Positions 28,401-42,764 of a stretch of 64,000 nucleotides of DNA are shown piece by piece. Origin of the DNA: Acridotheres tristis (taxonomy: Eukaryota; Chordata; Aves; Passeriformes; Sturnidae); contig CM072884.1 in assembly GCA_037013685.1 (NCBI GenBank), forward strand, positions 8,122,001 to 8,186,000, given 5' to 3'. The notes under the pieces were generated by a model. That model was not told the DNA's origin and did not search any database. It saw only the letters and a list, made by a program, of their open reading frames with translations. Numbering within the stretch: the stretch's first letter is position 1; the number at the start of each line of letters is the position of its first letter. The position numbers and the translations under genes were made by a program.

Positions 28401-29849
28401 TTGATTATGGATAGGATTTTGATATGACCTTATCACTCAGCATACGGCAATACAGATGGAGACTGAAGTCACAGATGAGTGACAATGAGGAAGAGGCTGG
28501 GAATGAGCAAAGCCTTCGGTATGCAGAGAATGGAGGAGAAAACCATCTGCTTTCACAGTTTCCTGAGGCACTCCCTTGCAGGCTGTATGTCAGATGTCTT
28601 CTGGAAGTGTTGAGAAGAACAGCTTTATTTCCTTCCAGTTTTAGATGGTACTGAAATGTTGACCAAGTGTTCACAGTGGGAAGGAATCTGCTGTCCCAAG
28701 TCAGTAATCTTCAGAATAGGCTTGCACTGTTACATTCCATCAACTTGACCAAAATGTCAGTGGAGAGCAGTGCCTGTGTCAGAGAGTTGGTTCCTCCTAA
28801 AATTTGTATTTAAGGTGAGTCATGTATCTGAAGGTATCTGTATTTCTTTATTGGTGATTGACACTCAAATTAAGGTTAGTTAAAAGCTGCTCTTGCCCGT
28901 ACTCAAAGAAAGGCCAGGAGATGGAGTTTCAGCATATGTTGTCTTACTTGAAAATTTTGTGCCTGTGGAGTTATTTTTCCAAGATGTGGGTGCTGATAAG
29001 CATTTGGGTAGCTTTTTTTGTTTGTTTTTTTTTTGTGGTTGTTTTGTTGCTGTTTCTTTTCAAGACTAAGTACAGCTGCGAAATTAATGTATTTAGGGAA
29101 TGGAATATGCTTGGGCAAAACTATTTGTGCAATAAACATGACATTTTACTGAAATTAAATGTTTACTGAGGCTAGGTATAGATTTTTGTATCAAAAATCT
29201 TTAATACCTCAGCAATCTGAGCAGTTGAGGCTGGAACTCAGAGACTAGGACTGGGATGTGGAAGGTGAAAGAACTTGTAGTTTATTTTCCTACATTCAAA
29301 GACCATTTTTTGAGTGCTCTTGAGGGTAAGAGGATAAACTTCATCAGAAAGCAGGGTCAATTTATTTGTAACAGATGTTGGACGCCCAAGAGCTGTAGCC
29401 AAGTGAGATTGGTTTTATACCCTCATCAGCTTTACTTACTAGCCAAGATTCTTGACATGAGAGTGCATTCTCAATGATCAATTAGCTACTTTGTGTTATT
29501 TGTTAATTTGCTCCCAAATGTTATATCCAAACTGCTTCCTTTGCAGCTGCCACAATCTCCTACTTCCCTCTACCACATTCTGTGATATATTCAAAGTATT
29601 TTGCAGCTTTGAGTGCACTGAAATATAGATGCACTGTCAAATTAGTGGCATGGAGTAATATCCAGTGGCACAATGCAAGGATTAAGTACAGGTTCTTTTG
29701 CTGCAACTTGTTAGCTAGTAAGAAGATTTCCATTTCAAGCATCTCCTCAGCTTCAGCCTTCCAGATGTGGCACTGTGCTGCTGCAAAGCCACGGGCTGCC
29801 CAGTCATTTTAGGCTGAGCTTTTTATTGTAGAATAAATGGTTACTGGCT

Positions 29850-29855
29850 GTACCC
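29850..29855. repeat. Target-site duplication, left (solo LTR copy 2)
   Basis: The sequence is GTACCC, repeated exactly at 30322-30327. Confidence 0.85.
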
Positions 29856-30321
29856 TGTGCCCACTGCAGGCAGCTGTAACAGGACCAGACCAGCCGTGGG
29901 GTAAATATAGAGAGATGGGAACAATGGAGTTGCCAAAAAACAAAGAGCTCTTAATGTAAAAAGAACAAACGTAGAAACTGCATGGTACAGGAGGCAACTT
30001 CCAAAGACCCTGAAACCTGGAAAGCACAGAGATCCACATAGAGATGGGGTGGAGGGCACAGGATCCAATCAATAATGAGGATAAGGAACAAAACCATAAA
30101 TGTAGCTGGCAGGCAGCCAACCATATATTGAAACCAAGAGCAACAAACACCTTATTTGTAACAAACTGGTTGACATATTAGTTCCCATGAGCCAACTATT
30201 TTTTCTATTCTCTAATCACGATGTTAAAGGACATCCTTTCTTCTAGCAGGGTGTCTCCCAGGGCTTGAAGCTGAAGCTCTCTGCAGGTGAAGGCAGCTCC
30301 CTGTCCACCCCAATTTCCACA
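29856..30321. mobile_element. Solo LTR, copy 2 of the same family
   Basis: A 466-bp element starts TGTGCCCACT and ends TTTCCACA, flanked by perfect 6-bp direct repeats. The TG...CA ends, the 6-bp duplication and the lack of any primer-binding site or internal region mark it as a solo LTR of an ERVK-like family. It aligns over its full length with 12645-13128. Differences include small indels (for example a shorter A-run after 'aatgtaaaa' and an extra 'aat' in the 'caatcaataatgagg' segment) and scattered substitutions. The two copies are independent insertions, because their duplications differ. Strand is undetermined. Confidence 0.85.
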
Positions 30322-30327
30322 GTACCC
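30322..30327. repeat. Target-site duplication, right (solo LTR copy 2)
   Basis: The sequence is GTACCC, identical to 29850-29855. Confidence 0.85.
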
Positions 30328-33300
30328 CATTGCAGAAGAAGGCTGTTTTTATTACTGTGCTGATTCTGTTCTTTATCAGCAGTTCACATTTAAATTTCCT
30401 ACACGCCCTTTTTTTCCTTGTTACTCTCTACTTTTTATACCCTTGTATTCCACACCTCAGTTCTTTCTGCACGATGGTTGTCCTGCTATTCACCCTGAAT
30501 AAAAGGGACTATCTCCAGTGCTCCTGGGAAATAAAAGTAATATCTAAATCGCAGGTGATTCCCTGTTTTTCTTTTGATTTTCCAAGGGAGTGCAAATTCT
30601 GCACCAGCCTTACAGAGTAGAAATGCTGCAGGCAAGGGCCAGGCCTCCCTCCATTCTCCTTCCACCTGTGCTAAGGATGGTCCTCAACTGAGAAGTGACT
30701 CTGTAGTGAACTTTCCCCTCTGTGCTTTGATGTGTGGGCAGGTCAGACCTCTATCGTGCAGTGTAAGATTGCTGAAGCAGCCTATTACTGGTGGTTTCGT
30801 TGCAATAAAAATAAATTTATTTTTACTGCTTTGGAGCATCTTCAATTTATCCTTAATCTCTATTTTTTTTCTGCACGCTTCACTTTAATTTTTAGATTGT
30901 TTTATTTATTGAAATAAGACAAGGTAGCCTGAATGGTGTCAAGGAGAATTATCAAGTTCTGAAAGAGAATTGTAAATTATGCTAGGAGGAAAAAATAGAA
31001 AGAAAGAGCTGAACTTGGTCTTTATTATTTGTAATGTCATCATCCTGACTCTTGAATACAGCAGCTAATAGATTTAGTTCACACTGGTTCATACAATACA
31101 TAGAAAGCTGTCAATGGGCATTAAAAAAATAAGAGATTGATGGGAAATGTCACCTTAAATTCAATAGGTCAGATTCTCAGCTGGTGTAAAAGAAAGCTGT
31201 GTGGATTCCCACCTGTTTAAGGTCAGGCTTAATATATTCACAAATGGCTTTCTTATATTGCCTTTTTATATAGCCGTTCAACTTTCTGCTTTTTTTTTTT
31301 TTTATTTCTTTCTAAGTTCATCCTCAACTGATGCACGTCTGAAAAGCTATTAAAGATCAGCAGTGGAACAGTGTAAAAATTCGGCTCTGACATTATGACT
31401 TTAAATAAATTCTTCACATCAAGTTATTAATAGTTTTTGAAAAGTCAAAAAAGTACTCCTTCCAGAGCTATGATTTTACCTTAAATTTCCCTGAATGAAT
31501 GAAGTTTGCATGGAACCTCTGTCTTTTGTCGTTCTATTTAGGTGGCCTCAGGTGTGCCATTTGACCTGTATGTTTTTTGGAGATGGCTCCCCCCATGTGA
31601 ATTTTAAACAAATTTATAGGTCAAGCTGTTAATACTGTAGATATTTAAATTTCCTTTTTTTCCCCATGAGACTTTATAAGAATTGGAAATTTGTGGATTT
31701 TTGACATTCAAGTGTGCTTGAAACGCAAAATATAAAAAACAGGTAATTGGCCACATTTCATTTAAAGAAAAGTTTTTTTTAGCTTGTAGGCTGCAGGGCT
31801 GTATCTGTCTCCAAGTGATTACATGTGGAAATGAGAGTGCCCCTTATTTTGCTGAATAAACTAAAGGCTATTGTTTAAATGATCTCTAATGACCTTCTAA
31901 ATCTTTACTTTAGTAGCCTTCTGCTATGAATAACAACTCTGACCTTCCTGCCTTCTCTCAGGGTATGAGGTGCTATCCAATATGCCCAGGACCAGCAGGA
32001 ATCTATCCTGAAAGGAGCCCCACTGAGAGGCCTGATTTGCCCCCACACATCTTCTTTTCCTTCTGCAGTTTAAAGTGGTAACAGGCTCTTTGCTGGAGCA
32101 TTGCTCATCATGACAATTTCGGATATTCCCCAGCTGGAATACTAGAAATTCTTTCATACCAAGTTTTAAACTAGTCCATAATATATGGTGCACTTCGATT
32201 AAAAATAATTGTTTAAGATTAGTTTGGTAGTTTTACCACATGCAGGTTGGTACTCAATTTTCAGAAATTAGTTTGGTGAGTTATATCCAGTAATATAGCA
32301 CTTGATACTATGCACTTATATGTTAGGGTACATTATTGTTAAGTTTTATGGCCTCTGAAGCTAAAAGCCTCTTATATGTCATTGCTTTTGAAATGGAATT
32401 ATAAAGTTTTAATATAAATTTTATATGGGAGATATTAGCCATTGCTGCTTGAGGTGCATGCAGAAAGAGTCCTCAGAAACATCCTTTAGAAAGTATTTAT
32501 CTGGGTGCTAAATTGTTGCGATTTTCTTGCTTTGGGTTTTTTGTTTTGCTTTTTACAGGTGATGCTATTTGCATTCCCATTAGCGAATTCTTTGTGTAGC
32601 AGGGATCAGTGTCTGAGACTTCCATTGAAAAGCCAACAGTAGATCTTCCTTTGTGTAATCTGTCTGTAGCAGGGCAGCTACAGGCATATCCTAGGCAAAG
32701 ACGTTGTTCAATAATGTCAGATGTGTCCCTGGAGCCCTGCTCTCTGTCATACTATTTTCTGCCAATGCTGACAAAAATGAAGTGAAGCATTTATTTATAT
32801 TCATATACCTATTATTATGGTAATAGAATGGCTATTGTAGTATAAATAGGAGAATTTAAATATATGGGGTTTAACTTTAAGGCCCTTTTCTATGATTACC
32901 TCAATTTTTTTCCTGAAAAGGAAATGGGAACTCAGTTGGAGTTAAGAAATAATGTGCTAGTTTCTGCACAAGTAAGAAAGGTAACAGTTGTAGAGATGAA
33001 AATAGTTAGACCTTTAGTGAGGGGCTGTACTTAACTGCTTCCTGCAGTTAAGTGAAATATATCCAGTAATATACAACGGGCTCTGTGCCTTCCAAGGATA
33101 CCTTAGACTGCCCATGTGTTGTGAAGCAGAAAGAGAACACAAGTTTTCTTCATTCCCCAGAGAAAAGTGAGTATCCATTGTGAGCTCCATTTATTGAAGT
33201 GCATTATTGCACTCATAAAATGCTTTTTGGTTATGGTTCAAACAGAGGAGAGAGTAATTTAACCCCTAGCTTGCAGAAACACCAGCACACTTAGAATCTC

Positions 33301-36300
33301 TGTTAAAATTAAATGTTGAAACATAAAGTGGTACCTTCACTTGTAAGAGTGTCCTAATTTAATTTTAATTGCCTAGTTGACTGAAAAAGATGCCTGGTTT
33401 ATATGCCTCAGATCAGGCCCTTTGCTGAATGACATATGTATTTATTTATATATATAGTTGTTATATATTGGTTGGTAACTTCATTTTATACTTCTTTGCA
33501 GAATCGGATTATAAAAAAAAACAGAAGCCACTAACCAGTTATTTGTTTCATTTATTTCATTTATTTTTATTTTGTTTTGCAAAAAAAAAAATTGGCAAAA
33601 GTGTGGTTTAGAATTTCTAGCCTACTCTCCTGTTATTTTTCTACTACTAAGTCCTATATAGTCTTGCATATCCATGGAATTAACTCTGCCAAGTCCTTTA
33701 AATATGGATAGGTGCTGTGAATATTCCTTCCCTTTTTGCCATTCCACTTTCCTAATAGTCTGTTATGTCAAGAAGGATGAATTAAAACATAGCTATGATT
33801 TGGGGCTACTAAATATCTGTTATCCGTTTTTAATGATAGTTTATTTTTATGCTTCTTGCTCCTCAGTTTGGCTGTCATCCACTCTTCGTTGCTTTGAGGA
33901 TTAAGTGGCTGTTACCTCCTTTATGTTTCTCCTAATTTTCTGCATCTCTAGTGAATAAATAGTCACTTTGACAGTTTTGTGTCTTTTGATAGTGGGGTTG
34001 TGTGGTTTTTTTTCTCTCTAGTATATCTTTCTGTGATTTTTATAGTTCTACAATATCCATTGCCTCAGGGTATGTTCAGTAAAATCCTGCAGGAGTTTGT
34101 TGAGTCTTTAGGAGGTATCAGCTTGTTAATAATGTTACAGGACTTGGAAAGCAAGAATGTGTGATATTTCTAGGACAGGTTGTTCATCCACTGTGACATT
34201 TTGGCAGATATATTGATATATAGCTTCTTTGAACTCAGTGCTTTTCCATCAGGATGAACTCTGCTTTTCTTGTTCAGTGTCAGTGCTGACAAACATGGTG
34301 TAGGCAGTACTACTGTGTGGATATGTACTTCTATAAAAATGTAGCATTAAGCTTTACATCCTTGCCTTCATTTTGAGTTTTAGTCTTCAAATTATTTACA
34401 ACCTGTATCTCACCTATGTGGTACAATGTTCATATTTTTAATTGTCTTTTATGTTCCCCATTTTAAGTTTCTGGCCAGCAATTGTTCTGTCCCTGATCAT
34501 GGGTGTCTGAAAGTGATGCACCAGTTGGAGTGATCCTACTGCATAATCAGGAAAATACATTTGACTTGGGAAAGGGGAAAAAAAATAAAAGGAAGAAAAA
34601 AGGAAGTGGAATTCAGTGGAAAGCAAAAGACTCAGAGGCCTTGTTAATGAGAGAATGAACGATCATGAGAGAGAGAATATTTCACTCCTAGGTCACCAGT
34701 TCAAATGCAGACTAGCTTAATAGTGTAAGTTGTTACCATCTGACAGCTGTTCCATAATCCATGAGAAATGGGGAAATTGTCACAATCCAGTTTCTCTGGC
34801 TTCTAGCTATCCAAATGTTGACATCCTACAGACAATCATAATTTGCACAGGGATATTAATAATTTGTTTTACCCTTGCAGACACTGAAGGAGAATATTAA
34901 AATATCAAATGTAAAGAATACTTGAACTTTTCCATTCTTTAAATATTCCTCTGTGGACAAAGTTGAAGGATATTTGAAAGCCACTGTGAGACAGAGAGAG
35001 GTATCACCTCCCCCTGCCATTTGCAGTGTTGGGTTACTTGGTAAATGATTAGGGATAGGTCTATGTTGTCTCTTTGCTTTCTGTAACTAAGCTTTACTGG
35101 ATGTTTTTAATGAGTAAATATGAAGTAAAAATTCCACATTAATTTTGTGTAGCAGAATGAAAATTGAAAACTTTGAGAGGCAAACAGCTTTAATGTTTCC
35201 TTTGGAATAATAATCTTGAGGTGATGGTGTCCAAAACTCTTAGGTTATATCATTGTGTTTACAAATTATTTTTAAGAACAGCATGCTTAAAAAAGTGTAG
35301 TATTTATATAAATACTGTGATTTTAGCAACAAATAACTGGTTTTTTACTTTGCAATGTTTCAAATCCTAAGTTAAATGTATGTCTGTATTTATAAGTACC
35401 ATCAGCTGACTACAGAACAATTGCTTTGGGATTTATAGGCTTAGATTTTCATATGCAGAAAATTCCAGACTTGATTCTGGAAGGTTAAAAAAAACCTAAC
35501 ACCAGCAAGATAAGTCTGGGATGGAAGTGAAAAAGCAATAGAATGAGGCATAATCTTTTCTTTCCTTTTTCCATAAAAAAAAAAAAATCTGCAAAAATAC
35601 CCAAGTCAAATATTACCCAAATGGGGTAAAGCCAACCAAGGAAATAATTGCATACATCATGGAGAATTTGGGAGCTTGAGTGTCTGTTCCATTCCTCAAA
35701 CTGTAGCAATATTAAATGGCTTAAAATTTGCTTTAAGCCTTCACATTTGTTTTAAATTAGTTTATCAGTTTTCTTGCAATGCCAAGCATCTGTACATCCT
35801 GGTTACTTCATCAGGCCTTGTAAGAGTTCCATGTTTTGTGAGGTTCAGACTGGTACTCTAGGAGGAGTAGATCCATGTAGGCTCATGTTGCTCTTTGGTG
35901 CATCTTGTAAAGGCTCTTCAGATTAATACGAGCCCAACCCAGCTGCTAGGAATAGGGAAATGTAATTTTGAAGAGGTTTTGGCTGTTACAAAACATAAAT
36001 GATGCATAGAACTGATATGTTTATGAGCTAAAATGGCATCTCCTGTCTGAAATTGCAGAGCACATCTTAGCAGCTGCTCTTTATGTGTAATTAGAAGCCA
36101 GATGTGGTAGAAACCCGGGCATTTAACAGGAGTTAACAACAGACATTAAAAACTTTGTCAAAATCAAAAGTGGGACTTGGAAATTATTGATCATAAATTT
36201 AAATTTGATTTAACCATGCTGCCTTTCATTAATCACATTTGTTTGTATAAATGTCAACAGTTTTAGTCTCTTGGCATTTTCTTGAACTACCAAAATGAAG

Positions 36301-39300
36301 TGTTTATTTTGAAGTAGCATGTTTTTTTCTAAATATAATGAGAATTTTAGGCTTTTTTTTTTATTATTCTCAAACATCTTTTTATGTGGCTTTAACGCTT
36401 TTGCCATTTAGTTAATTTTTCTTTTTTAAGGATGTGTGTTTGGAAGGATCTGCCTGTTAGTGTCGTTGGATCAAAAGACTAAAGAATTATTTCCTTAAAA
36501 GTTATTGCAGCTTTCAAACTGAATATACAAGCTAGATTCTCACTGTAGGCATGTAACAATTATTTTCTTGCAAAAAAGTGATCCAAGGTTTAGTTGCAAA
36601 CAGGATCCAAAGTGAAAATATGATGATGATCAGTAAAGAGAAGAGTCTCTTTTCCCCAGACATTTCTACCTCAAGATGAGAGACAAAACAGACAAAGAAA
36701 ACCCATCTCTGTCTGCTTATTTGAAGTGGCCCTCTGATTTGACTATTGATTAAATTTTCAAGATGCAAGCTCAGTTCTTTAAGATGTGATCAGGCTGATA
36801 TACAGGCACCTATGGAATTGCTGATTTGTTCTTTACTGAGAACTGCATAAGTGACTACATGCTGTATATTTTTTTTTTTTTTATTTACCCTTTTGGTTTG
36901 TTGCTGTTTTCATCAAAAGTGCAAATTTTCTTTGTAGTTCAACCTTTTCAAAGAAAGAAAATAGCAAAAGAGTTAATTTCAACTCTTTATATGCAGAGTG
37001 AAGTAGCTTTCAGGTATATCAGTTATTTTTCATAGCTACCAGTTGGTGGTGGAGGATGTGTTTCAGATGTGCCTTTCTCCAATCTGTCTTGCAGAAGTGG
37101 AAGTTTTTTGGCATGAGCCTAATGGTTCATGTACTAAAGATTTAAATTAATTTTTCTCTTTATCAGTTGTAAGCTTGACATAATTTCATTCTTCTATTTA
37201 CCTAAAAACATTAGTATGGGATCTTACTAAGTAAAGCTGGTTTTAAAATAAATTTTAAATAACTTTCCCTAGAATTAGTCATTCTTTACTTTTGAGTGAC
37301 TATTTTTGTGGGTGTTAAAAAAGAACTAGAAACTAAGGGCAGGTCTCTTCCTCTTGCTCTTTCTGAAATTACATATCCAATGGCATGTCTGTAATCATAA
37401 ATAAGATGTAGGCTTTGTGGGAAGATATAAAGTCCTTTGCATTTAATTATTTAAGCAAAGCTTAAAATATGAAGTTATATTTCTCCACATTTTTTATATA
37501 GACAGTAATAAAATGAGCCCTGCAATATGGGAAGAGGAGAAAATACTACTGCAGGTTAAATGTAAGTCAGTGATTTGTAGGTCAAATGGGGTCCCTAACT
37601 TTTTTCTGAAGATTAATAACAGCTTGGAAAAAAATACTGAGTCAATGCTATGCAGCAAATGCTTTTTTTGAATAATTAGTTTTATTAAACTCAATATCTG
37701 ACTCGTCTGAATATCTAAGATTTTGTTGTTAAAAAGCTTGATGACTGTAGTGATATGTACAGATTTTTATTTGTCTCATTGCAGCTTCCTTGCAGAATTA
37801 AGGATGATGGGAAAAGTGAATTGGTGTCTGTCACTAATATAATAAAATTCCTTTGAAACACTTTTTTTCTTTTTTAGCAAAGATGTGATTTGATCCATTT
37901 GTAGGGAAATCAAGCATGTTCTTCCAGGTTTTTCTTCCTCCCAAGGGGAGCAGTCCTGACAGCTCTACCTCTGGGTGCAGCCTCATCCTCCCAAAGTAGA
38001 TGTTACTTGGCAGGTGCCTGGTCCAGCCTTCCCTACCTGTAGTTTTGACAGCCTGAGGGAGTGTTGGTTTGCTCAGAGATCAGATGTGTTAATTAACTGG
38101 CTGGGCTGGGCAGCTGGCTGTGTCTGAGGAGCAGAGGCCCTGCTGCATTTCCATGTGGTGGAAATGGGCACCTGAAGACATCCAGGAGTGCTCTCACTGA
38201 AGGGCACCCAGGAGCAGGTTCTCTCTGAGACCCCACCTCTCAAACTTGGTACAGTTTATGAGCAGATTGAACACTTGCCATAATCTTGGATTCAAGAGTA
38301 TATGGCACCCAAATCTGTTTTGAAGGATGCCAGTAGGGGAAAAAGGAGTCAGGTTTATTTGTTTTAGTTTAGGCAGCTATTTCCAGGGGAAAAAAAATTG
38401 CTGTTATATATAGAATATATTCACCTATTCAGATGCATTTTTACTGCCATTTCCATGCCAGTTTGGTGTTTGGTTTAAATAGAAGTGAAAACTACATTCA
38501 GATGTATCTGTTTCCATGGGATTTGAGAGAAATTCTGGCTACAAGTGAACTGCTATATACATCTATGGAAAGCAAGCTACAAATTTAGGATGAGGGGTTC
38601 TTTAGGTAAATGCTTTGTGATAGTTTAGGAATCCATTCTTTTTATTTTTCATGTGGAGCTATCAGCATGCAGATGGAAGAAGGCAAGTTTGAGAATTTTG
38701 CAATAGTATTTTGCAAAGAAGTTGAGCAACGCAGGCAGAGTGGGACAGACTGGAAATTCAGTATTGAGTTGTGCCCACTATATAAAGTGGTCTCTGCACT
38801 TTTTAAAATCTTCTCTTTAAGCTACTGCCTAAGACCAAGCATGTCTGAGTGTGGTACATGGTGCTGGACACCGTGTGTGGTGTGGTGGTGTGATGGAGCT
38901 CACCACTGCTTCAGCCTGGTGGAGTCTAGAGCAGAAGGGTACAAACACAACATGATGAAAACAGTGAAAGCTTGTGGCTTATAAAGGCATAGATGACAAG
39001 AACTGTGAAGAGAGCAGAAAATCTGACAGTTTTCATGCAGAGAGGAAAGCACAGTGGTGCTTCTAGTTATCAAGGCTGTCTGTATGGCCAAAGTCTCTTC
39101 TAACAGAGCAGAAAAGTCCACGTGATGTGAAGATAACACGTTGCACACATTATTTTAAAAAATGCTGTGAAAACTGTGAATAATGAAGGTAGAATTGACC
39201 AGTATTTGGATCTACTATGTTGCATTCCAAATCAAATGGGCAAAGACGGAGATTGCAGTGTACAGTTAACACTACTGGAAATTGAAAAGAATTTTGTACC

Positions 39301-42300
39301 TTGAATAGCTGAAGGAAAGGATTGTTAAAGAGCAGAAATTGCAAGCTGAAATAAGCTGAAAACAGGAAATAAATTATAGTTTTTCACCTGCCTCAATCAA
39401 AGCATACAATGAATCTTGCACTTCCTGATTGAAATTCAAGCTATTCTTTTTGAATAGTTTGAGTCTTAATTTAATGGAAGCACTGGATGGTGTAGATTGG
39501 ATAGTGCTTCTCTCAATCTCGGGCTGCATTCAACTTTTCTTTTGTAATTTATGTATTTACAGATAAAACAAAGATGTGAGTTTATAGCTTGCTATTGATC
39601 AACTCCTTTTCCAGTTGATTTAATTAGGTCCTTGGCTCCTTGAAAACCTGATCTGAAGCTTAGATAGGGATACGTTGCTTCAGGCATTCAGGCTAAGGTG
39701 ATGGAAGGAAGCAAGGAGCCCATTGTGAGGAACTCAGCATGGGGAGCAGTGGGGGGAGCTGGCAGCAATCAATCAGCACTGCTTTCCTTAATAGAAAACT
39801 CTTCAGTGCAGAAGCTACTACTGGGAACAGAGAAATGCAAATGAAAGAACTGCATAGATGCAGAGTGCTAAAGAAGGAGATTTGTGCAAATTCTGTATGC
39901 AGTTGTATTCAGTCCATAAAGGTTGAGGATTGTGATGTTGTTTGGGGGGTGGTTTGTGGTGATGTTCTGGTTACTTTCTTGTTAACGTGACTAAAAAGAG
40001 AAATAAGAGCAGGCTGGAAGACCTGCTTTTTGCCAAAGCATGATAAATGAGCTTTATGTACAGTTATTCTAAGGAGATGCAAAGACATTCCTAGGTGTGT
40101 GTGACCTATTGCCCATCTAGTAAGAGTGCAGTACTATAAAGCAACATCTACTGATACTGCAGTAAAAATTATTTCTGACAGTAAATATTTTTAGAAATAT
40201 GGGAAGTGATGAGACCTCAGTTACTCTGTCTATGGCTTTCTAGCATCTTAGACCCTTTGTTGGGGCTATCTCTCTTTGTTATTGAAAATACCCATTTTTT
40301 CAACTCATTACTATTCTTATTCTTTCAGGAACAAATATGTCTTTATACTCAGGAGCCCTTTCCCCATGACCTACATAGCAACTACTCCACATATACAGGA
40401 TATAATCCCAGTTCTAGAATAGTAACTACTGTGTATTTAAATCCAGCCAAAAATAGGAAGATCAAAAGAATATAACTAAGTTTCCTAAAATAATTGTAGC
40501 AAGTTGCTTAGCTCAATAGGTTGTGTGCTTTCAACTTAACCATAAGTTATTTCTGATTCCAACTATTCCTATTAAAATGTTGAAATGTATGCAATTAGAT
40601 TATAAATCTATCAAGCTCATGCAGTACCAAAACTTTAGGAAGGCTCAGGTAAAGCATTATGACATTATGTAAATGGATTTACATCAGAATTCTATGTATT
40701 AATGCTACAGTAGAATGTCTGTTGAGGAAGATAATCTTTATTTCAGACACGTTAAAGTACGTACATATTATCTTTTGTTTCTCAGACAGTAGGACTTGAA
40801 AACTAAAAGCTGCCAAGTATCTTCTTTTTGGTCAGGTGACAGGCAGAATAGGGATTAATGAGCTGCAACCACGAGGAAAAGAGTGATTGTTTCCCCATGT
40901 CTTTGTAGTTGGACCATATGCACATAAGATAATGTCCAAACTTTAGTACTTGGCAGCCAGTTCAACCACCTGCTCAAGCCAGAACTAACTTCAAAGTTCT
41001 TGACACTTTGTTCTATTTCATGGGTATTAAAATCAAGGTCTTGGCTTAATCGAGAGGCAGGTTTTAGAATGAAGTAGGCAGGTGAGAAAGTTTTGCTTAG
41101 TTCTTCTGCCCAGCACAGTACTAGCACTGTTTTAATTGTTTTGCCAGAATATTCCATGCCCATGTAGTAAACTGAGGGAAGTCACAGAGGAAAGGGCAGA
41201 GAGAATCAGTCCCCCTGTCTCAAATTCTTTCATGAAAAACATGAGAGGGATGTGCCCAAGGGGGGCAGGTGAGCCAAACCTTTCTATAGGGGCAGAGAGG
41301 TCCAGATCTCTATAACTAAATTTTTAGGTCTTATTTCCCTCCTGTGCTAAGCACAGTGATGCAAATGCCAACACAAAGCCCAACAGAGGGAAGTGATGGT
41401 GCTGTCTGGAAGTGGAAATGCAACCCCCTGTGCCAGGGATGTCTCCTTAAGTCGAGACAACCCTGGCAGCCCCAGTGTGGCACAGCTGGGGTTGCATGCT
41501 TGAGCTTTTGACCCTTAACTATCTCAGCTCCTAACTCCCTGGAAATCTTATCTCTACATGCATGAAACTCTGTACAAGTGAATAATTAATATGGGGACTA
41601 TGATATGCAAAGTGTGCTTTAGAAGTTTCTCTGCAAATGTATAATAGGTGGTATTACAGAAAAAACTCAGTAAGAATTTCCAGTTACTTATGTTTATTAT
41701 ATTTCTTTTTCTTTATTTTTCCACTGAATTGTGGGATGTTAACATATAAATATGGAAATAAGAGAATTTTTAACCCATATTAACACCTACGAAATGCTGC
41801 TTTGCTTACTCTGTGACTAGTTGCAGAATCTTATACCATCTCTCAATGTATTTCAGTAACTTGATTTTTGTTTGTCACCCTTACCACCAGGCGATCACCC
41901 AGTTTCAGTAAGGATTAAACATTTCACTAGCTGAGTATATGAACATGGTTAGGAGAAAAAAATGTTATTGATTCCTGATGGCATTTGTAAGTAATTTAAT
42001 GTTGTCAGTTCCAGCCATACTTGAAAAGCAGGCCTAGTTATATCTTTAAACAACTTTTTCCTCGAGTCAGCTGCTGTAGCCTCTCCCCACCTTGGGACTT
42101 GAATTTTGCCCTGTCATGTGGAAATTATTAAAAAACTTCTAAGAAGATAAATGTTGAATGTAGGTCTTTGTTTTAATTTCATTTATTAAAACTCAAGAAC
42201 TAGATGCCTTTTCCATTTAGAAAGCCTAGAACAAGAATAATGTCTTTTAGAGATGGATTCAGTATTTCACATGTCTTTTGGAAAATAAATAGGAGTTGTA

Positions 42301-42741
42301 TGATGGGCCAGCATATCAATCACATTGCACTGTTACTGTAGTTTGTTACGTATCTGTCCAGGTCTGATAAAAGGATTCAGTACATTGCTAACTACCCTTC
42401 CTGCCTCTGTGGTTCAGGTGAAATCCCTCTTTCTTTTGTTCTGGGTACCTGTGCCCTGGATCATCTTCACTCCACGGTGCCACATCACCCTCTGGATCCT
42501 GTGTGATATGGCACGAGCATCCCCAGACAAAATCCAGTGGCTGTTGAGCAGTTAGAGATGTGCTAAAGATGCCAATGCCTGAATGTCTGTACTGTAGGGA
42601 TCAATCCAGAGATGACATGGAACTCCATATGGTGTAACTGCAGCCAGGGGAGTGGTTGCACAGAGCAGTGAGGATGTGAGCCACCCCCAGCTAAATGGCA
42701 TAGGAAATAGGGATTAAAGCAGCTCAGTGCACATAGTCCAC

Positions 42742-42764
42742 AAAAAAAAAAAAAAAAAAAAAAA
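42742..42764 (+). repeat. A(23) homopolymer, possible retrocopy tail
   Basis: A pure run of 23 A. An ATTAAA hexamer lies at 42713-42718, 23 nt before it, which is the normal spacing between a poly(A) signal and a tail. No matching target duplication or recognisable parent transcript was found, so it may be only a mononucleotide repeat. Confidence 0.8.

Larger units (their letters stand above)
14107..29849. other. Long AT-rich non-coding stretch with a few structured patches
   Basis: No supported gene is present. The longest ATG-initiated frame in the window lies here (20850-21371 minus, 173 codons) but has no recognisable domain, and about one frame this long is expected by chance. Listed separately are a 27-bp tandem duplication and three blocks that could be conserved regulatory DNA. 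A purine/pyrimidine-biased, GC-richer patch occupies about 19680-20250. Confidence 0.5.

Noticed and set aside
28388..28402. T(15) run, and similar T-runs near 31290, 36862, 53005 and 59638
   Set aside because: Ordinary homopolymers in AT-rich DNA. No retrocopy or RNA polymerase III gene context.
38610..38984. 124-codon frame, plus strand
   Set aside because: Cysteine/tryptophan-rich random-looking translation with no domain or splice support.
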